Positions 16,901-18,421 of a DNA stretch of 18,421 bases are shown here, one piece after another; within the stretch, counting starts at the first letter, position 1, and each line of letters begins with the position of its first letter. The stretch spans positions 1 through 18,421 of the forward strand of contig DAOVXR010000004.1 in assembly GCA_030636065.1 (NCBI GenBank), given 5' to 3'. This DNA is from Sedimentisphaerales bacterium (GTDB lineage: Bacteria > Planctomycetota > Phycisphaerae > Sedimentisphaerales > SM23-30). The notes under the pieces were generated by a model. The model searched no databases and had not been told where the DNA came from. It saw only the letters and a list, made by a program, of their open reading frames with translations. The position numbers and the translations under genes were made by a program.

Positions 16901-18421
16901 TTGTTTTAATTTCGGCGAGTGCAACTCGGCCATTTCTGTCATCTCAAATTTCAAGCTGATTTTCTGATCTGGTGCAACTTCTGCGGGTTTATCATAAGGC
17001 TCAGTAAAGACAGGGCAATATCTTACATTCGGATTGAAAGATTTTTTATCGTTGCCGGCAAAGAGCAGGCGAAGAGCACCGAATGACTTGCTTATCGGTC
17101 GAGAGCCATCAGCAAGCAAGTTAAGTTGCCCGACGATTCCCGGCAAGCTGCTGACATTTCGTACATCAAGAACAAACGCAGGATTTTCGCCGGCCCGCCA
17201 TACCTTCTTGACGGGACGCAGGCTATATTCCAGCCTTTTAATCCGTTTGAGTTCGAAGTTTAACTGCCCCGACATTTCATGCTGCATGAGGCTGCTTTTA
17301 AAAAGAATTCGCTTTGACTCATAGCCCGGCGCAGAAGCCTTTACAAAATGCTCCTCCGCCCATGTCCAATATTCATAAGGGCCATTGGAACCGGCAACGG
17401 CGCCTTCATTACCTCCATAGCCGTCATCTTCGACCTTTGCCTCGCCAATCATCCTACCCGTATCTATGTCCCTTACCGCACCATGAAGCAAAAAACCACC
17501 AGCCCCATGCGGAGACCTAAGCTTGGTGGCAGGCATTCTCGGCGTACTTTCTCCCTTAACCTCCACATCGGGGTTCACCAAAGTTTCATTTCTCATCACT
17601 ATTTGTCGAACGCCTGACAATGATGGTTTATGTTCTTTCATGCTACTTAAAGCCAAGGCTGTTGGAATAGCAATCGCTGCTAAGAACACAACCGAAATAA
17701 CACCAGCCAGCCAGAAAGGGCAGTTTCGTTGGGTAGGTGTCAGGCCGAGGATGTGGCGGATACGGTTGAGAGTTGGTTTTCTGTCGCGGCCCAAGCCGAC
17801 CGCCAGTGCCGGTCGTTTGGAGATGAACTCAGTTCGGCTGGCATGTTCCAGAGTCGAAGCATAAGTCAGACGTTGGCCGGTTGCCCGGATGGCTAACTCG
17901 TCGCAACACAATTCACGTTCACTACGCAGACGGTTCGACAGCCACCATACTGCCGGGTGATAAAACAGCAGAGTTTCGGCTACACGCTGCAATAAATTGA
18001 CCCACAGGTCGAACCTGCGAATATGAGCCAGTTCGTGGGCTATGACAGCTTCGAGCATATCGGGTGGCATTTGCGTTACCATTGCGGCGGGCAATAAGAC
18101 CATCGGCCGAAAATAACCGATCGCTACCGCCTGGACTGCACAGGGCGATACGAATACTCGCGCAATGCCCCGCAGCCCTATCCGTTTGGCAAGCAGGCTG
18201 ACCCGCTGAGCCGGATTATCCGGCAATGGTTCCAATCCCCGCCGCCAGCGATGTACACCTACGAATCCCATAAGCAGGCGTATGCTCAAAACAAACACTC
18301 CAACCAACCAGGCGGAGATGGCCCAGGGAAGAGATGTCTGTAAATAGCCGGCTATTCTTTCCCGCAAAGGAATTGAAGCTATAGGTTCAGCAGTTTCCGG
18401 TGACGCAACACTCGTGCCTGC
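13526..18421 (-). CDS. M56 (BlaR1/MecR1-type) membrane protease fused to secretin-like, LolA-like and redoxin-like regions; N-terminus beyond the window
   Basis: The frame is open to the right edge (1631 visible residues), so the TTG at 18367 is not the start. In visible numbering: membrane segment 32-53; M56 zinc site HELAH 129-133 with the downstream ERELCCDELA that supplies the third ligand; membrane segment about 236-260; carboxypeptidase-regulatory-like region about 310-400; Ig-like strands; secretin-like region about 799-989; LolA-like region about 995-1260; two further carboxypeptidase-regulatory-like units about 1284-1450; redoxin-like fold about 1503-1631 ending in TAA. In the BlaR1 family the outer domain senses a signal and the protease inactivates a BlaI-type repressor. 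Here the penicillin-binding sensor is absent and the large outer part replaces it. Sensing of envelope or redox state is inference. A partner repressor would be expected just beyond the right edge. Confidence 0.92.
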   Translation of the reverse strand, partial: AGTSVASPETAEPIASIPLRERIAGYLQTSLPWAISAWLVGVFVLSIRLLMGFVGVHRWRRGLEPLPDNPAQRVSLLAKRIGLRGIARVFVSPCAVQAVAIGYFRPMVLLPAAMVTQMPPDMLEAVIAHELAHIRRFDLWVNLLQRVAETLLFYHPAVWWLSNRLRSERELCCDELAIRATGQRLTYASTLEHASRTEFISKRPALAVGLGRDRKPTLNRIRHILGLTPTQRNCPFWLAGVISVVFLAAIAIPTALALSSMKEHKPSLSGVRQIVMRNETLVNPDVEVKGESTPRMPATKLRSPHGAGGFLLHGAVRDIDTGRMIGEAKVEDDGYGGNEGAVAGSNGPYEYWTWAEEHFVKASAPGYESKRILFKSSLMQHEMSGQLNFELKRIKRLEYSLRPVKKVWRAGENPAFVLDVRNVSSLPGIVGQLNLLADGSRPISKSFGALRLLFAGNDKKSFNPNVRYCPVFTEPYDKPAEVAPDQKISLKFEMTEMAELHSPKLKQSLTPGRYVVGMGYLDNHQKAVFKTNFAEVEILPAGVADKKQLKEFFKPYDVSGTKIHAGFIPAATSAKLGDPVNISFVVENLTDAPYMFAFGGDYRATARHDRFKIMIYDEHGQLLEDPKGNQYGIIRNSEDPAYWRGGGRGLDRTVHPRDMWTEVVNACDFRKIEKPGIYDVKCAFMLMPSRQEQDSEKENVLVKSSFKINILPAVQVESEQIGSKLEFRVAPGNEDVTETMLKDYVADLAENGPVAARKRNDKFAWFEVREGTTFNNLITGGGGTRRRILSDKTKVDSKANRQQILFGFQIIEVPKTEDNIPINMMDTAAPGVLTVTADMEHYEQLLELSKNTKGASVLFSPRILTNVGEQAQVNMMSDVPYVSGYEKADDNLSEPKPMIKYVSLGYELGVAGELQDNDRGIKLKLDFKHTALVPDADLATKVYQDQEPVEVDQISTEILAIFDQPIIIAGIKGDNKTKYLIITAHYAMPSIAAKPAENAAKENVAEKMNVILRSFESQRGMFRNMRFKSNWTSQHYVFAGKFRPGKKPPTPVEVEGKHGLTIQDYQLDKDGRYTTTVERFVVDDATGSKTPHQAPSKYSYNGKIYRAFYSEQQANIFTDKTNIEAGRRLIKPTIFMKHIFDEDIERVLHRPESASFSETADGLWHLECTDNESEKIYEITFDPSRAFMITEMITTTKKGYYVKTQCEYKKTKEGFWHPVKGVRSFKKREPFVMNITEFVLNGPEDDYVLDMPKGTNIRDYTKDPDNPEVYRYGLAHKSYEQITSSKGLFVAGIAVDETGQPVGGVSVQVCCHKRPHGEEGKFSWTFSGEFDVLNAKTDTQGHFAIELEEDGFYNLRFSPKNHAAIIAYDIPVGTSDLKVTLPDGGTVVGRVVRIENGQKVPVPFAEVKLKQCDRASYTHLGFDRERKTKTDPDGRFRFEHVRTRMRGSKTRKSRDWGYDTFRVWELSCENVSQSVTFYEGMKIEKLELLVGELTEPLQLVGKRLSPLDNINIDFTYAETKDKPILLCFWDKNQRPSRRCLAELAKKADDLAAKGIVLIAVHSSAVEQNELDDWLTKNNISIPVGTIKADIKRTLLTWGVRGQPWLILTDRNHTVTAEGFGINELGEKISHK
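15455..16026 (-). other. Secretin-like region within the M56 fusion
   Basis: The segment opens with QQILFGFQIIEV, like the start of the secretin core (V-x-I-x-A-x-I-x-EV). It continues with ASVLFSPRILTNVGEQAQV (compare the secretin S-x-P-x-I-x-T-x-x-x-x-x-A), a DVPYVSGY segment, YVSLGYELGVAGEL, and a closing QPIIIAGIKGDN plus KYLIITA. The order of strands matches the PF00263 core. A single copy tethered to a membrane protease is unlikely to form an outer-membrane pore and may instead be a protein-binding fold. Confidence 0.6.
18023..18037 (-). other. Zinc-protease motif HELAH of the M56 domain
   Basis: The codons read H-E-L-A-H in the context EAVIAHELAHIRRFDLWVN, which matches the M56 consensus. 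Both His ligands and the catalytic Glu are intact, so the protease domain is probably active. Confidence 0.92.

Noticed and set aside
18365..18367. TTG as the start of the M56 gene
   Set aside because: The frame stays open for 18 more codons to the window edge, and the family has further membrane segments before this point, so the start is outside.

Overview
The window reads as a member of the Planctomycetota, most likely Phycisphaerae-like. This is inferred from gene content only: a giant secreted-type protein with a LEPR-XLL-like N-terminal motif, an M56 (BlaR1/MecR1-type) protease fused to a long multidomain extracytoplasmic part, and a LacZ-type GH2 remnant fused to a LamG fold. Every credible protein-coding gene lies on the minus strand. 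No ribosomal or core metabolic gene is present, so the class-level placement is not firm.

Layout, left to right. (1) Positions 1-9878 are one uninterrupted minus-strand reading frame of at least 3292 codons that runs off the left edge. It encodes a giant calcium-binding, repeat-built surface or secreted protein: LEPR-like motif, about 1700 residues of beta-rich sequence with a flagellin-IN-like module and three EF-hand-like loops, an RTX nonapeptide block, then about 22 copies of a roughly 60-residue repeat. (2) Positions 9879-10589 are essentially non-coding. They hold a weak small ORF and a hairpin terminator. (3) Positions 10590-10631 are the 3' half of a proline tRNA (UGG anticodon) with perfect geometry but no 5' half, which looks like the attachment scar of an element integrated at a tRNA. 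(4) Positions about 10890-13544 are a string of minus-strand gene remnants abutting one another: an unassigned tail, a LamG lectin piece, a LacZ catalytic-barrel piece, a frameshifted secreted protein of unknown function, and a LolA-like lipoprotein-sorting-type fragment. Each lacks one or both ends. (5) Positions 13526-18421 encode the C-terminal 1631 residues of an M56 protease fused to carboxypeptidase-regulatory-like, secretin-like, LolA-like and redoxin-like regions; its start lies beyond the right edge.

How the parts relate. The giant protein is probably an adhesin or cell-envelope protein and does not obviously depend on its neighbours. The M56 fusion is probably a membrane signal transducer whose cytoplasmic repressor partner (BlaI-type in the family) would lie outside the window. 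The decayed segment between them, bounded on one side by the tRNA fragment, is best explained as the eroded end of an integrated element or a deletion-prone junction. No integrase, transposase, CRISPR array or rRNA was found.
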